Shown: positions 1 through 9,829, counted from the stretch's first letter. The stretch: 55,785 nt of DNA from Candidatus Aminicenantota bacterium (GCA_016867635.1 VGJC01000003.1:1-55785), one strand, 5' to 3'. The notes: generated from the sequence alone by a model not told the origin. Numbers and translations: made by a program.

Positions 1-962
1 TCTACATCAACGGGATCTCCTCGAGCTTGCCGGTCGAGGTCCAGAAAGGGATCCTCCGAACGATACCCGGCCTCGACGGGACGAAGATCCTGAGACCGGC
101 CTACGGAATAGAATACGACGCCGTTTCCCCGACCGAGCTGGCCCATACCCTGGAGAGCAGGAGGATCGGCGGCCTCTACCTGGCCGGGCAGATAAACGGC
201 ACCTCCGGCTACGAAGAGGCGGCCGCCCAAGGGCTCATGGCCGGGATAAACGCCGCCTTGTCCCTGATGAAGAAGCCTCCCTTCATTTTAAGACGGGACG
301 AGGCGTATATCGGAGTCCTCATCGACGACCTGGTGACCAAAGGCGTCGAGGAACCCTATCGTCTGTTCACGTCCAGGGCCGAACATCGGCTCCTTCTCAG
401 GGTCGACAATGCCGACCTGAGGCTGATGAAATACGGGCGCGAATTCGGGTTGATATCCGAGGAAACCTGGCGAAGCTACGAAGAAAAGCGGCAGAGAGCG
501 GGGGAAATACTGACTCTTCTGAGAAGCAAAAAGACGGGAACGGGGGCCAAAGGCCGGATCTCCCTTTATGACTGGCTAAAAAAACCCGAAGTCAGCTTGA
601 GAAATACCCTGGAATTAGGGAAAATTTCTGCTACAATCAACGATGAGGAAACAAGATCCATCGAATCCGAAGTGAAGTATGAAGGCTACATTCGAAAACA
701 GAGCAAAGAGATCGCCAAATCCGTGAAAACAGCCCATAAAGTGATCCCGGCCGAGATGGACTTCGCCAAGGTCCCCGGGTTGACCAAAGAAGCCGTCGAA
801 AAGCTGGGAGCGGCCCGGCCGGCAACGCTGGGAGAGGCCGGGAGGATCCCCGGGATGACCCCGGCAACTGTTCAGAGCGTCGCCCTGTACATGGAGATAA
901 CAGAAAGAAAGGCCGCCCGAAAAGGCGGTGTTTCACGTGGAACATGCCCGAAAGATGAATAA
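1..962 (+). CDS. mnmG: tRNA uridine-5-carboxymethylaminomethyl modification enzyme MnmG (GidA), C-terminal part
   Basis: MnmG is the FAD-dependent partner of MnmE; together they modify the wobble uridine of several tRNAs. The reading frame is open to the window edge (first full codon at base 3), so the gene is cut at its 5' end; the TTG start given by the ORF track at 27 is internal. The visible part carries the family motifs [16 protein letters not shown] (FAD-domain end), [20 protein letters not shown] and the C-terminal helical [12 protein letters not shown] segment. The stop at 960-962 overlaps the start of parA, and a parS-like sequence lies in the last codons. rsmG, which in many bacteria follows mnmG, is absent here. 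Identification is secure. Confidence 0.95.
   Translation, partial: YINGISSSLPVEVQKGILRTIPGLDGTKILRPAYGIEYDAVSPTELAHTLESRRIGGLYLAGQINGTSGYEEAAAQGLMAGINAALSLMKKPPFILRRDEAYIGVLIDDLVTKGVEEPYRLFTSRAEHRLLLRVDNADLRLMKYGREFGLISEETWRSYEEKRQRAGEILTLLRSKKTGTGAKGRISLYDWLKKPEVSLRNTLELGKISATINDEETRSIESEVKYEGYIRKQSKEIAKSVKTAHKVIPAEMDFAKVPGLTKEAVEKLGAARPATLGEAGRIPGMTPATVQSVALYMEITERKAARKGGVSRGTCPKDE
929..944. promoter_or_regulatory. parS-like centromere site inside the 3' end of mnmG
   Basis: TGTTTCACGTGGAACA is a 16-bp palindrome with one mismatched pair. It agrees with the known bacterial parS consensus (TGTTTCACGTGAAACA / TGTTCCACGTGGAACA). It lies 11 bp before the parA ATG and entirely inside mnmG coding sequence. 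ParB, encoded two genes on, is the expected binding protein. Confidence 0.85.
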
Positions 963-1710
963 GGTCATTGCGGTCGCCAATCAGAAAGGGGGCGTCGGTA
1001 AGACGACCACGGCCATCAATCTCTCGGCGTGCCTGGCCCTCAAGGGAAAGCGGACCCTCCTGATCGATCTCGACCCCCAGGGGATGTCGACGCTGGGCCT
1101 GGCCAAGCCCAAGGAAGCAGGCAAGGGCATCTACCAGGCCATGATGAACGGCCGGGGGCTGATGGACTGCGTTTTCGGGACCGAAGTCGATAATTTCTAT
1201 CTTTGTCCGTGCTCTCCGGAGCTATCCGGCATCGAAGCCGAGCTCTACCCGGCGGAAAACAGGGAAAGACGGCTAGTTGATGCCGTCGATAAAGCGAGGC
1301 GCTACTTCAACTTCATCCTGATCGATTGCCCTCCCTCCCTGAGCTTTCTGACCATCAACGCCCTGACAGCCGCCGACTCCCTGATCATCCCCGTTCAGAC
1401 GGAATTCTTCTGCATGGAGGGCATCCCCGACCTTTTCCAGACGCTGGAAACCGTCCGCACCTATTTCAACCCCAAGCTGGCCATCGAGGGCATCCTCCTG
1501 ACGATGTTCGACGAACGGACCAACCTCTCGAAACAGGTGGCCGAAGAGATCCGGAAATCCCTCAAGCACATCCTTTTCGAATCCGTCATTCCGCGGAGCA
1601 TCCGTCTGGCCGAGGCCCCCAGCTTCGGGAAGCCCGTTGTCCTGTACGACATAAGATCCAAGGGATCAGAAGCTTACATCAATCTCGCAGAGGAGATCCT
1701 TAGACGATGA
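955..1710 (+). CDS. parA: Chromosome-partitioning ATPase ParA (Soj)
   Basis: A deviant-Walker-A ATPase that moves or positions ParB-parS complexes during chromosome segregation. From the ATG at 955 the protein is 251 aa and opens [19 protein letters not shown], the canonical ParA N-terminus. The track's GTG at 928 would add nine residues (MFHVEHARK) that are only the translation of the parS palindrome, so I prefer 955. Other motifs are DLDPQG (Walker A') and [13 protein letters not shown] (Walker B). The ATG overlaps the mnmG stop, and the 3' end overlaps parB by ATGA, so all three are probably translationally coupled. Confidence 0.95.
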   Translation: MNKVIAVANQKGGVGKTTTAINLSACLALKGKRTLLIDLDPQGMSTLGLAKPKEAGKGIYQAMMNGRGLMDCVFGTEVDNFYLCPCSPELSGIEAELYPAENRERRLVDAVDKARRYFNFILIDCPPSLSFLTINALTAADSLIIPVQTEFFCMEGIPDLFQTLETVRTYFNPKLAIEGILLTMFDERTNLSKQVAEEIRKSLKHILFESVIPRSIRLAEAPSFGKPVVLYDIRSKGSEAYINLAEEILRR

Positions 1711-2555
1711 GCAAGAAAGCCCTGGGGAAAGGCCTGGGCGCCTTCATCCCCGAAGAATTCAGCATTTTGAAAGACGAACGATTCGCCGAGATCGACCTCG
1801 AGCAGATCAGAGCCAACCCCTTTCAACCGCGCATGAAGTTCGACGACCAAACCATCGAAGGGCTGGCCCAGTCGATCCGCGAATCGGGTGTCGTGCAGCC
1901 TGTGGTCGTCGTTCCCGAGGATGATCATTACAAGATCATCGTCGGGGAGAGACGGTGGCGGGCGGCCCAGAAGGCCGGCTTGAGGAAGCTACCGGTCCTC
2001 ATCCGGAACATCCCGAAAGACAAGCAGCTGGAGATCTCGCTCATCGAGAACATCCACCGGGAGGAGTTGAACCCTCTCGAGATCGCCCAGGCCTATCAAC
2101 GGCTCATCGAAGAGCAAAAATACACTCAGCAGGAGCTGGCTGACAAGGTCGGAATGGACAGGACCTCGGTGACGAACTACCTCCGTCTCCTGAAGCTCCC
2201 TCGCGAGATCCAGGATCACGTGAGCGACGAAACGATCTCGATGGGACATGCCCGGGCCCTGCTGGCTCTGGACGACGCGGCCGGGCAGCTCTTCGCCTGC
2301 CGGCAGATCATCGACCGGAGCCTCTCTGTCCGGAACACGGAAAAGCTCGTCAACCGACTGAAGGAACGGGCCCCCCGGGCCCAGAGAAAGCTCGAGGACC
2401 CGGACCTTCACGCTCTCCAGGAAGAGATGCTGAAGTTGCTGGGGACGAAAGTCCTCATTTCCGGCAACCGGAACAAAGGCGTCCTGAAGATCTTCTATTT
2501 TTCGATGGACGACCTCAATCGGCTGTATGAGGGCCTCAAAGGAGTTGCTTCATGA
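1707..2555 (+). CDS. parB: Chromosome-partitioning protein ParB (Spo0J)
   Basis: ParB binds parS, loads as a CTP-dependent sliding clamp and works with ParA in origin segregation. This 282-aa protein shows the expected order: the N-terminal segment IRANPFQPRMKFD, the CTP-binding motif GERRWRAAQKAGL (about residues 77-89), ENIHREELNPLE, a helix-turn-helix around YTQQELADKVGMDRTSVTNY, and a C-terminal dimerisation region. It starts in an ATGA overlap with parA and ends in an ATGA overlap with the bactofilin gene. The parS-like site at 929 is its likely local target. Confidence 0.95.
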   Translation: MSKKALGKGLGAFIPEEFSILKDERFAEIDLEQIRANPFQPRMKFDDQTIEGLAQSIRESGVVQPVVVVPEDDHYKIIVGERRWRAAQKAGLRKLPVLIRNIPKDKQLEISLIENIHREELNPLEIAQAYQRLIEEQKYTQQELADKVGMDRTSVTNYLRLLKLPREIQDHVSDETISMGHARALLALDDAAGQLFACRQIIDRSLSVRNTEKLVNRLKERAPRAQRKLEDPDLHALQEEMLKLLGTKVLISGNRNKGVLKIFYFSMDDLNRLYEGLKGVAS

Positions 2556-2950
2556 AAGACAAACCGAGAGAGCTCAACGAATCGAGGCTGGCCGGCCTGA
2601 TCGACCAGGAGTCGGAGTTCAGGGGAGACCTGATCTTCAAAGGCTCGTTTCGCATCGAGGGCTATCTCAAGGGAACGATCACCTCGGACGCGCTGCTCAT
2701 CGTCGGCGAAAAGGGCAAAGTCGAAGCGGACGTCAAGGTGGGTCAGCTCGTCGTGAACGGCGAGGTCCGCGGCACGCTGCAGGCGACCGAGAGGGTCGAG
2801 GTCCACGACAAAGGCCGCGTTTTCGGGACCATTCTCTCTCCGAAGCTCGTGGTGGAAGAAGGGGCCTATCTCGAAGCCACGTGCCAGACGCAGGCCGCTC
2901 AGCAGCCGGCCCCCTCGAAACAGAAAGACCCGGGCGAAACCAAGGCCTGA
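2552..2950 (+). CDS. Bactofilin (polymer-forming cytoskeletal protein)
   Basis: A 132-aa protein with the bactofilin (DUF583) right-handed beta-helix signature: short repeats such as RIEGYLKGTITSDALLIVGEKG and DVKVGQLVVNGEVRGTLQAT, spaced by small hydrophobic residues. The core is flanked by unstructured polar tails, as is usual in the family. Bactofilins form nucleotide-free filaments; in Myxococcus one of them anchors ParAB near the poles. The ATGA overlap with parB fits such a partnership here, though that role is inferred from position and precedent. Family assignment is firm. Confidence 0.9.
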   Translation: MKDKPRELNESRLAGLIDQESEFRGDLIFKGSFRIEGYLKGTITSDALLIVGEKGKVEADVKVGQLVVNGEVRGTLQATERVEVHDKGRVFGTILSPKLVVEEGAYLEATCQTQAAQQPAPSKQKDPGETKA

Positions 2951-2981
2951 GGCCGCTCGGCCGGCCGTCGATCCGTTTTCC

Positions 2982-3010
2982 TTGAGTCCGGGCGGGCCGA
3001 AGGCTATAAT
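2982..3010 (+). promoter_or_regulatory. Sigma70-type promoter for pyrG
   Basis: TTGAGT (2982-2987), a 17-bp spacer and a perfect TATAAT (3005-3010) lie 30 bp before the pyrG ATG, so pyrG can be transcribed apart from the par operon. Confidence 0.7.
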
Positions 3011-3040
3011 CGTGGGAACCGAAAAGAGATAAAGATAGCC

Positions 3041-4651
3041 ATGACCAAGTACATCTTCGTCACCGGAGGGGTCATTTCGGGGCTGGGCAAGGGGATCGCC
3101 TCGGCCTCCATGGGAATGCTCCTGGAGAGCCACGGGTACCGGATCACCATCCAGAAATTCGACCCCTACCTCAACGTCGACCCCGGCACGATGAGCCCGT
3201 TCCAGCACGGCGAAGTCTTCGTGACGGACGACGGGGCGGAAACGGACCTCGATCTCGGACACTACGAGCGATTCACGTCGACCCGGACGACCAGGGCCCA
3301 CAACTGGACGGCCGGCAAGATCTACGAATCGCTCCTTCGCAAGGAGCGCAAGGGCGAGTATCTCGGAAAGACGGTCCAGGTCATTCCCCATCTCACGGAC
3401 GAGATCAAAGGCGCTTTCAGGGCCGTGTCGGAAGGCAACGACATCGTCATCTGCGAGATCGGCGGGACGGTGGGCGACATCGAGAGCCTGCCCTTCCTCG
3501 AAGCCACGCGCCAGATGAGACTGTCGCTGGGGAGCGCCAATACCCTGTTCGTGCACCTGACTCTCGTTCCCTTCGTCGGGGCCTCGGGGGAGCTCAAGAC
3601 AAAGCCCACGCAGCACAGCGTCAAGGAGCTGCGGGCCATCGGCATCCAGCCCGACATCCTCCTCTGCCGGACGGGCCGCGAGCTTTCGGCGGACATCCGA
3701 TCGAAGATCGCCCTGTTCACCAACGTTCCCCTGGAGGCGGTCATTGCCGCCAGGGACGTCGAATCCATCTACGAGATCCCGTTGAATTTCGCCCGGGAAG
3801 GTCTGGACGCAATCATCTTGCGGCTGCTCGGGCTCCCCCGGCGGAAGAAGAGCCTGTCGCGCTGGGAGTCCATGGTCGGCCGGATCAGGAAACCTGAGGA
3901 CCAGGTGGACATCGCCCTGGTCGGAAAATACGCGGGGCTTCATGATTCTTACATGAGCCTGAACCAAGCCCTGGTCCATGGAGGGCTCGCCCACCGGCTC
4001 AAGGTCAACATCGACTGGATCGAGGCCGAAGCCCTGGAACGGGAGGGGCCCGCTTCGATCCTCGGGAGAAAGGACGGCATTCTCGTCCCCGGAGGATTCG
4101 GCAAGCGCGGCATCGAGGGCAAGATCAGGGCCGTCACGTACGCCCGGAAAAAAAAGGTCCCGTTCTTCGGCATCTGCCTCGGCATGCAATGCGCTTCGAT
4201 CGAATACGCCCGATCCGTGGCCGGCCTCGACCGCGCCAACAGCGCGGAATTCGCCCCCGACGCCCCCCACAAGATCATCGTCAGGTGGCGGGAGCTGGCC
4301 AAGGACTTCGATATGGGCGGGACGATGCGGCTGGGAGCTTACCGTTGCGACCTGCGGAAAGGATCGCTGGCCCACAAGGCCTACGGCGTCCGCGAGATAT
4401 CGGAAAGGCATCGGCACCGCTACGAGTTCAATCCGCGTTATCAGGAGGCGTTGGCCTCGGCGGGGCTGATCTTTTCGGGCCATAACCCGGATTATGGGCT
4501 GGTGGAGATCGTCGAGGCCCCGGACCACCCCTGGTTCCTGGGTTGCCAGTTCCATCCGGAATTCAAGTCCAAGCCCCTGGCCCCTCATCCCTTGTTCAAG
4601 GCTTTCATCGGCGCCGCTCATGCCCACCGCCTTCAAAGGAAGGCGCGGTAG
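3041..4651 (+). CDS. pyrG: CTP synthase
   Basis: Makes CTP from UTP, ATP and glutamine, the last step of pyrimidine nucleotide synthesis. At 536 aa it has the usual full length. The synthetase domain opens [20 protein letters not shown]. The class I glutamine amidotransferase domain carries PGGFGKRG, the nucleophile Cys in [14 protein letters not shown], and the His/Glu pair in [11 protein letters not shown]. It has its own promoter 30 bp upstream and follows parAB-bactofilin by 90 bp. CTP is also the ParB cofactor, but the adjacency may be coincidental. Confidence 0.97.
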   Translation: MTKYIFVTGGVISGLGKGIASASMGMLLESHGYRITIQKFDPYLNVDPGTMSPFQHGEVFVTDDGAETDLDLGHYERFTSTRTTRAHNWTAGKIYESLLRKERKGEYLGKTVQVIPHLTDEIKGAFRAVSEGNDIVICEIGGTVGDIESLPFLEATRQMRLSLGSANTLFVHLTLVPFVGASGELKTKPTQHSVKELRAIGIQPDILLCRTGRELSADIRSKIALFTNVPLEAVIAARDVESIYEIPLNFAREGLDAIILRLLGLPRRKKSLSRWESMVGRIRKPEDQVDIALVGKYAGLHDSYMSLNQALVHGGLAHRLKVNIDWIEAEALEREGPASILGRKDGILVPGGFGKRGIEGKIRAVTYARKKKVPFFGICLGMQCASIEYARSVAGLDRANSAEFAPDAPHKIIVRWRELAKDFDMGGTMRLGAYRCDLRKGSLAHKAYGVREISERHRHRYEFNPRYQEALASAGLIFSGHNPDYGLVEIVEAPDHPWFLGCQFHPEFKSKPLAPHPLFKAFIGAAHAHRLQRKAR

Positions 4652-4718
4652 GCATATATATTATAGATAATAAATAGTTTATAAGCATAGGCGTGAAGTC
4701 CCCGGGAAGGAGGAGGGC

Positions 4719-6086
4719 GTGGACATCAACCCCAAGATCTTCAGGGAATACGACATCCGCGGCATCGTCGGCCGGGATCTGGACGAGGCTCTCGTCGAGG
4801 TCCTGGGGCGGTCCATGGGCACGTATTTTCAGGCCAGGGGCAAGAAGGACGTGGCCGTCGGCCGGGACTGCCGCCTGAGCTCGCCGTCGTTCGCCAAGTC
4901 CCTCACCGCCGGTCTCCTGGCCACGGGCTGCGACGTCACCGACATCGGGGTCGTGCCGACGCCGCTCCTCTATTTCTCGGTCTTTCACATGAAGAAGGAG
5001 GCCGGGGTCATGATCACCGGCTCCCATAACCCCCCGGAACACAACGGGTTCAAGATGATGGCCGGACACGACACCCTTTACGGGCCCGACATCCAGGAGC
5101 TCCACGACATCGCCCGCAAGGGCCTGTTCGCCAAAGGGGCCGGGCGCGCTTCGACCCTCGACATCGTTCCCGAATACATGAGCTATGTTTCCGGCAACGT
5201 CCGGCTGTCACGGGGGATCAAGGTCGTCATCGACGCCGGCAACGGCACCGGCGGCTCGGTCGCCGTCCCGCTCTTCCGGAAAATGGGGTCCGAGGTCATC
5301 GATATTTTCTGCGAAATGGACGGCCGCTTCCCCAACCATCACCCGGACCCGACGCTCCCGGAGGCCATGGAAGCGCTCATCCGCAAGGTCCGGGAAACGG
5401 GGGCCGAGCTCGGTGTCGGCTACGACGGCGACGCCGACAGGCTGGGCGTCGTCGACGACCGGGGGAAGATCATCTGGGGCGACCAGCTCCTCATCGTCTT
5501 CGCCAGGGACATCCTCGCCGCCAGGCCCGGTTCGGCCGTCATCTCCGAGGTCAAAGCCTCCCAAGTCCTCTACGACGAGATCGAACGGCTGGGTGGGCGG
5601 CCCATCATGTGGCGGACCGGCCACTCCCTGATCAAGAAAAAGATCAGGGAGGAGCAGGCCCCCCTGGCCGGGGAAATGAGCGGTCACATCTTTTTCGCCG
5701 ATCGCTGGTACGGCTTCGACGACGCCATCTACGCGACGGCCCGGCTGCTCGAGATCCTGTCGCGGTCGACGGCCCGGCTGTCGACGATGCTGTCAGACCT
5801 CCCCAAGACCTATTCGACGCCGGAGATCAGGATCTACGCGTCCGACGAGGTCAAGTTCGAGATCGTCGAGCAGGCCCGCCGCGAGCTGGCCGCGAAATAT
5901 CCGGTCATCGACATCGACGGCGTCCGGGCCATCTTCCCCCGCGGCTGGGGCCTCGTCCGGGCCTCCAACACCCAGGCCGTCATCGTCCTCCGCTTCGAAG
6001 CCGACACCGAAGAGGCTCTGGCCGCGATCCAGAACGAGGTCCGGGCACTGCTCGAGAAGATCATCAGCCGCCTCGGGAAGCCATGA
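4719..6086 (+). CDS. Phosphomannomutase/phosphoglucomutase
   Basis: An alpha-D-phosphohexomutase of 455 aa that interconverts hexose 6- and 1-phosphates. The catalytic phosphoserine loop is TGSHNPPEHNG (about residue 99), the Mg-binding loop is DGDADRLG (about 236), and the sugar loop is GEMSGHIFF. The GTG start is preceded at good spacing by AAGGAGGAG (4708-4716). The end overlaps the next gene by ATGA. With the adjacent guanylyltransferase it forms a route from mannose-6-phosphate to GDP-mannose, so phosphomannomutase is the likely main activity. A short AT-rich stretch (4652-4690) upstream may hold the promoter, but I see no clear boxes. Confidence 0.9.
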   Translation: MDINPKIFREYDIRGIVGRDLDEALVEVLGRSMGTYFQARGKKDVAVGRDCRLSSPSFAKSLTAGLLATGCDVTDIGVVPTPLLYFSVFHMKKEAGVMITGSHNPPEHNGFKMMAGHDTLYGPDIQELHDIARKGLFAKGAGRASTLDIVPEYMSYVSGNVRLSRGIKVVIDAGNGTGGSVAVPLFRKMGSEVIDIFCEMDGRFPNHHPDPTLPEAMEALIRKVRETGAELGVGYDGDADRLGVVDDRGKIIWGDQLLIVFARDILAARPGSAVISEVKASQVLYDEIERLGGRPIMWRTGHSLIKKKIREEQAPLAGEMSGHIFFADRWYGFDDAIYATARLLEILSRSTARLSTMLSDLPKTYSTPEIRIYASDEVKFEIVEQARRELAAKYPVIDIDGVRAIFPRGWGLVRASNTQAVIVLRFEADTEEALAAIQNEVRALLEKIISRLGKP

Positions 6087-7204
6087 GCCGGCCGAAGCGC
6101 ACAACGCGGCCGAAAAAGCCCTTGCGCGACGTCCGCGCGGTCATCCTGGCCGGCGGGCGGGGAACACGCTTCTGGCCGCTCGGGCGGGCGGATAAACCCA
6201 AGCAGTTCCTGCAGATCGCCGGCCGGGCGACGATGATCGAGGAGACCGTGAGGCGGATCCGCCCGCTCGTCCCTCTTCGCAAGGTCACCACGGTCGCCGA
6301 CGCCGTCCAGACCCGGCGCGTCAGAAAGCTGTTCCCGGCCCTGCCGGCGGCCAACATGATCGTCGAGCCGGTGGCCAGGAACACCGGTCCCGCGCTGGCC
6401 CTGGCGACGGCCCGGATCTGGCTGGATAACCCGGAGGCTGTCGTCGTCGCCCTGCCCGCCGATCATCTCATCAAAGACGAAAAACGGTTCCTGCGCAAGC
6501 TCGGGAGCGCGGTCGAGATGTCGGCCCGGGCCGGGGCCATGGTCATTTTCGGGATCCCGCCGACCTATCCGGCCACGGGATACGGCTACATCCGGTTCGA
6601 GAGGGAGCGGCCGCGGACGTGCGGGCGGGAGGCTTTCTATCCCGTCCGGGCCTTCAAGGAAAAGCCGAGCGTCGAGCTGGCCGACGAGTTCCTTGCCGCC
6701 GGGGATTGCGCCTGGAACTCGGGCATGTTCGTCTGGACGGCGGAGACCTTCGCCCGCCAGGCCGAAGCGTGCGCGCCGGCCCTGTTCTCGTTCTGGAAGA
6801 AAGCCGTCGAAGCCCTGAGGTCGGGCAACCGCGGCCGGCTCCGGGCCGCCTTCGAGGGCGCCCCGGCCCTGTCCATCGACTACGCCCTCATGGAGAAGGC
6901 CCAAGGCGTGCTGGTCGCGGAGGGCGATTTCGGATGGTCGGACATCGGGGCCTGGTCGTCCCTGCTCGAGGTCTGGCCGCGGGACCGCGACGGCAACGCC
7001 GCGCGGGGCGAGCTGGCCGCCCTGGATTCCAGGGGGTGCCTCGTCTGGAACCCCGGGCGGCTGACCGCGCTCGTCGGCGTCCGCAACCTGATCGTCGTCG
7101 ACACCAAGGACGCGCTGCTCGTCTGCGACGCCGATCTCGACCAGAAGGTCAAGGTTTTGGTCGAAGCCTTGAGCCGGGAGCGGGGCCGAAAGAAGCTCGT
7201 CTAA
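6083..7204 (+). CDS. Mannose-1-phosphate guanylyltransferase
   Basis: Transfers GMP from GTP to mannose-1-phosphate, giving GDP-mannose for glycans or glycolipids. The ORF track starts at 5609, but the true start is the ATG at 6083 in an ATGA overlap with the mutase. The 373-aa protein opens with a basic tail, then VRAVILAGGRGTRFWPLGR (nucleotide-binding loop) and KPKQFLQI. Later motifs are ARNTGPAL, ALPADHLI, FKEKP and FGWSDIGAW. The length fits the short form without the phosphomannose isomerase domain. Confidence 0.93.
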   Translation: MSRPKRTTRPKKPLRDVRAVILAGGRGTRFWPLGRADKPKQFLQIAGRATMIEETVRRIRPLVPLRKVTTVADAVQTRRVRKLFPALPAANMIVEPVARNTGPALALATARIWLDNPEAVVVALPADHLIKDEKRFLRKLGSAVEMSARAGAMVIFGIPPTYPATGYGYIRFERERPRTCGREAFYPVRAFKEKPSVELADEFLAAGDCAWNSGMFVWTAETFARQAEACAPALFSFWKKAVEALRSGNRGRLRAAFEGAPALSIDYALMEKAQGVLVAEGDFGWSDIGAWSSLLEVWPRDRDGNAARGELAALDSRGCLVWNPGRLTALVGVRNLIVVDTKDALLVCDADLDQKVKVLVEALSRERGRKKLV

Positions 7205-7249
7205 CGTTGAAAAGGAAGGAAACGTGCGAAAGAAAGTCAAGGCGCCCTG

Positions 7250-9829
7250 ATGACCGTTCCCTATTCGGCCGAGACCGTTCGTGAGCTCGTCCGCCTTCAC
7301 TCCCAACAGAAGGTCCATCGGGCGTTCCGCCTCAGCCGCCACGAGCCGGGGACGGTCCTTGAATACGAGCTCCAAGGCGTCTTTCCCGACGGGCGGGCCC
7401 GGGTCCGCCTCGAGATCGAGAGATTCGTGGGCGGAGGATACGCGGGCCAAGTCTACAAGGTCCGGCTGAGCGACGTCTCCGCCCTCGAGGGCCGGGTCGC
7501 AGGCCTGGAGCCCGGCCGCGAGTACGCCCTGAAGGTCCTTATCCCGCCCTCCGGGCTGGCCCGCGGCATCCGCGGCCTTCTCTATGCGATCGGCTTCCAG
7601 GCCCCGTTCTCTCTTCAGTCTTTGGCCACGGCCGGCCGTTCGCAGGCCTTGTGGCAGAAGTTCATCCGCCGGGCGGCCCGGGTCGAGTGGGGCCGCGAGG
7701 ACGCCGTCGTGGATGTCCTCGGGACGCTCGCCGACAGGGCGCTCGGGAGCTACGGCGAGCTCAGCGAATGGGTCGAGGGCCGCACGTGGCGACTCGAGGC
7801 GGACGACAACCTCGACGCCCGGCGCCGCTCCAAAGGCGGTCACTCCGGCCCGGCGGACGGCTCACCCGAGTACCGCGCCAAGCGCGCCTTCATGGACCGC
7901 CTGGTCCGGCTCATGCACGAGATAGGGGCCGTCGAGCTCGCGCGTCAGTACGAATGGTGGTCGCTCAAGAGCCAGCCCAACGTCCTCAAGCGGGCCGAGG
8001 CCGAGGGCCGCCCCGAGGCCGGGCTGGTCGCCGTCGATTTCCGGGCCGGCATGACACTCTTGCCGTTCCTCCCGCAGTGCCCGGCCGATATCAAGCTCAT
8101 CCTGCGGGGTCTCGGCCGCGGGCGGCTCGTCCAGTTCGACAAGGGCGATGTCGACAAGCTCGAGCGATACGTAGACGCGCGCGGGGACGATTTCGCCGAC
8201 CTGCGCCCGGCCCTGGGCCGGCTGCGCTCCGAGGACCGGGCCTATCGCGATTCCCTCATCGACCTCTCCTTTCATCACGTCCGGATTTTCGGCCGGGGCC
8301 TGCGCCGCCGGATCATGGCCGGCTTCCGGGAGAGCTGGCGTGTCCGCGGGATCACCGACGAGCGGGCCGCGGCGCGCCTCGAAAGGAGCGCGCTCCTGTC
8401 GGCCGTTTTCTTGTCCGCCGCTATTCTTCCGGCCCTCGCCCCCGTCCTGGCCGCCCTGGGGATCGTCACCGGGAACACCGGCTTTTTCTGGCCGGCCGGG
8501 GGGCTGCTTCTTCCGCCGTTCTTGAGGCGCCTGGCGGGCCGGGCCGATCTGCGCCGGCACTATGGCCGGATGGTCGCGAGTCCCGGGTACTTCATGCGGG
8601 CGGGCCGGGCCCGGATCGCGGAAGCGTTGGTCGGCTGGGTCCGGTCGGGCCGGTCCGGCGAGGCTCGGGCCCTGCGGATCGCCCGGGCCCCCTTTCTCTA
8701 TTTTCTGAACCTCACGTTGGCCTGGTTGCCGCCCGGGCTCCACCGGTTCCTGACCGACAAGGACCGTTTCCGCGAGCGTCTGAGGGCCATATTCGTCCAG
8801 CCGCTCCGGCTGCTCGTCCGGCCCGCCGAGCGAGAGCGTTGGCTGCTCGACATGGTCGCCCAAGGGCGGAAGAACGGGCTTCTCGGCGAGAACGAGGCCT
8901 CGGCCATCGCCGGTCAGATCAAGGAACCGTTCATCCAGAAATACCTCAAGAGCCTGGCCGTCCATCTGGCCACCCTGTTCGTGTCCGAGACCGTGTTCCT
9001 GACGGCCGCCATCGCCTACGTCGTCGCCCATCCCGAGCTTCCCTGGCACCAGGCCACCCTCCGGGCGGGCCTGATCATCGGCGCGCTGAACCTCCTGCCC
9101 ATCTCCCCGGGCTCGCTCGTCCGCGGGTTCTATGTCCTCGGACTGATGATCAAGGACCGCAACTTTAAGGACTACAACATCGCCTTCGGCGTGAGCTTCC
9201 TCAAGATCGTCGGCTACCTGGCCTTCCCCATCCAGATGACCTACCGCTACCCGGACCTGGCCCGTTTCATGGCCGGGCACTGGGCCACCGAAGCGGTCCA
9301 CAAGGTCCCCGTCTTCGGGGAGAAGGGGGCTTGGCTGGAGCACTTCGTCTTCGACATGTTCTACAACTACCCCCTGACCCTGCGGCGGCGCGTCCGCGAG
9401 AAAGCGGCGCTGCGGGCCGGGCAAAAGGCCAGGCGGTGGCCCGCGCTTGTCGTCGCCCTGGGGGCCCTCGCGGCCCTCCAAGGGATCGAGGCCCTTTATG
9501 CGCATGCGACGGGCCAGCCCCCCTCCTTCAGCCGGATCTGGTGGGCCGCCGCGGTGGTCCCCATTCTGGCCGGCAGTGTCACCGCGCTGTGGGCGGGCGG
9601 CCTCGCGACGGGCAAGCGGATCGTGCTGGGCATGGCCACGGCGGCCGTTGCCGGGCTCATCTATGGTCTGGCGCCGATCGTCCCCGGGGCCCTCCTGTTC
9701 GACGGGCTGGCCGCCGCGGGCAACGGCTCGCAGGTCATGTCGGCGGCCCGATCGGGGTTCGAGATGCTCATCCTCTTCGGCGTCCTGGGCCTCGCCGGGG
9801 CCGCGGTCGTCGAGACCCGCTCGGTCTGA
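7250..9829 (+). CDS. Kinase-like multi-spanning membrane protein, function unknown
   Basis: I do not recognise this 859-aa protein as a named family. The first ~330 residues look like a degenerate protein-kinase/UbiB-type fold: a glycine-rich loop FVGGGYAGQVYKV (about 58-70), a VAIK-like YALKVL (about 92-97), a hinge-like ELSEWVEGRTW, an N-containing segment QPNVLK (about 242) and a DFG-like VAVDFRAG (about 260). The usual catalytic-loop Asp before the Asn is not evident. From about residue 380 there are roughly eight hydrophobic segments separated by basic loops. It follows the GDP-mannose genes by 45 bp and may share their operon, suggesting an envelope lipid or glycan role (inference). Confidence 0.55.
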   Translation: MTVPYSAETVRELVRLHSQQKVHRAFRLSRHEPGTVLEYELQGVFPDGRARVRLEIERFVGGGYAGQVYKVRLSDVSALEGRVAGLEPGREYALKVLIPPSGLARGIRGLLYAIGFQAPFSLQSLATAGRSQALWQKFIRRAARVEWGREDAVVDVLGTLADRALGSYGELSEWVEGRTWRLEADDNLDARRRSKGGHSGPADGSPEYRAKRAFMDRLVRLMHEIGAVELARQYEWWSLKSQPNVLKRAEAEGRPEAGLVAVDFRAGMTLLPFLPQCPADIKLILRGLGRGRLVQFDKGDVDKLERYVDARGDDFADLRPALGRLRSEDRAYRDSLIDLSFHHVRIFGRGLRRRIMAGFRESWRVRGITDERAAARLERSALLSAVFLSAAILPALAPVLAALGIVTGNTGFFWPAGGLLLPPFLRRLAGRADLRRHYGRMVASPGYFMRAGRARIAEALVGWVRSGRSGEARALRIARAPFLYFLNLTLAWLPPGLHRFLTDKDRFRERLRAIFVQPLRLLVRPAERERWLLDMVAQGRKNGLLGENEASAIAGQIKEPFIQKYLKSLAVHLATLFVSETVFLTAAIAYVVAHPELPWHQATLRAGLIIGALNLLPISPGSLVRGFYVLGLMIKDRNFKDYNIAFGVSFLKIVGYLAFPIQMTYRYPDLARFMAGHWATEAVHKVPVFGEKGAWLEHFVFDMFYNYPLTLRRRVREKAALRAGQKARRWPALVVALGALAALQGIEALYAHATGQPPSFSRIWWAAAVVPILAGSVTALWAGGLATGKRIVLGMATAAVAGLIYGLAPIVPGALLFDGLAAAGNGSQVMSAARSGFEMLILFGVLGLAGAAVVETRSV

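Noticed and set aside
928-954. GTG at 928 as the parA start
   Set aside because: The extra residues only translate the parS palindrome; the ATG at 955 gives the conserved ParA N-terminus.
2495-4636. A 713-aa minus-strand ORF
   Set aside because: Antisense to the bactofilin gene and pyrG; low-complexity shadow composition.
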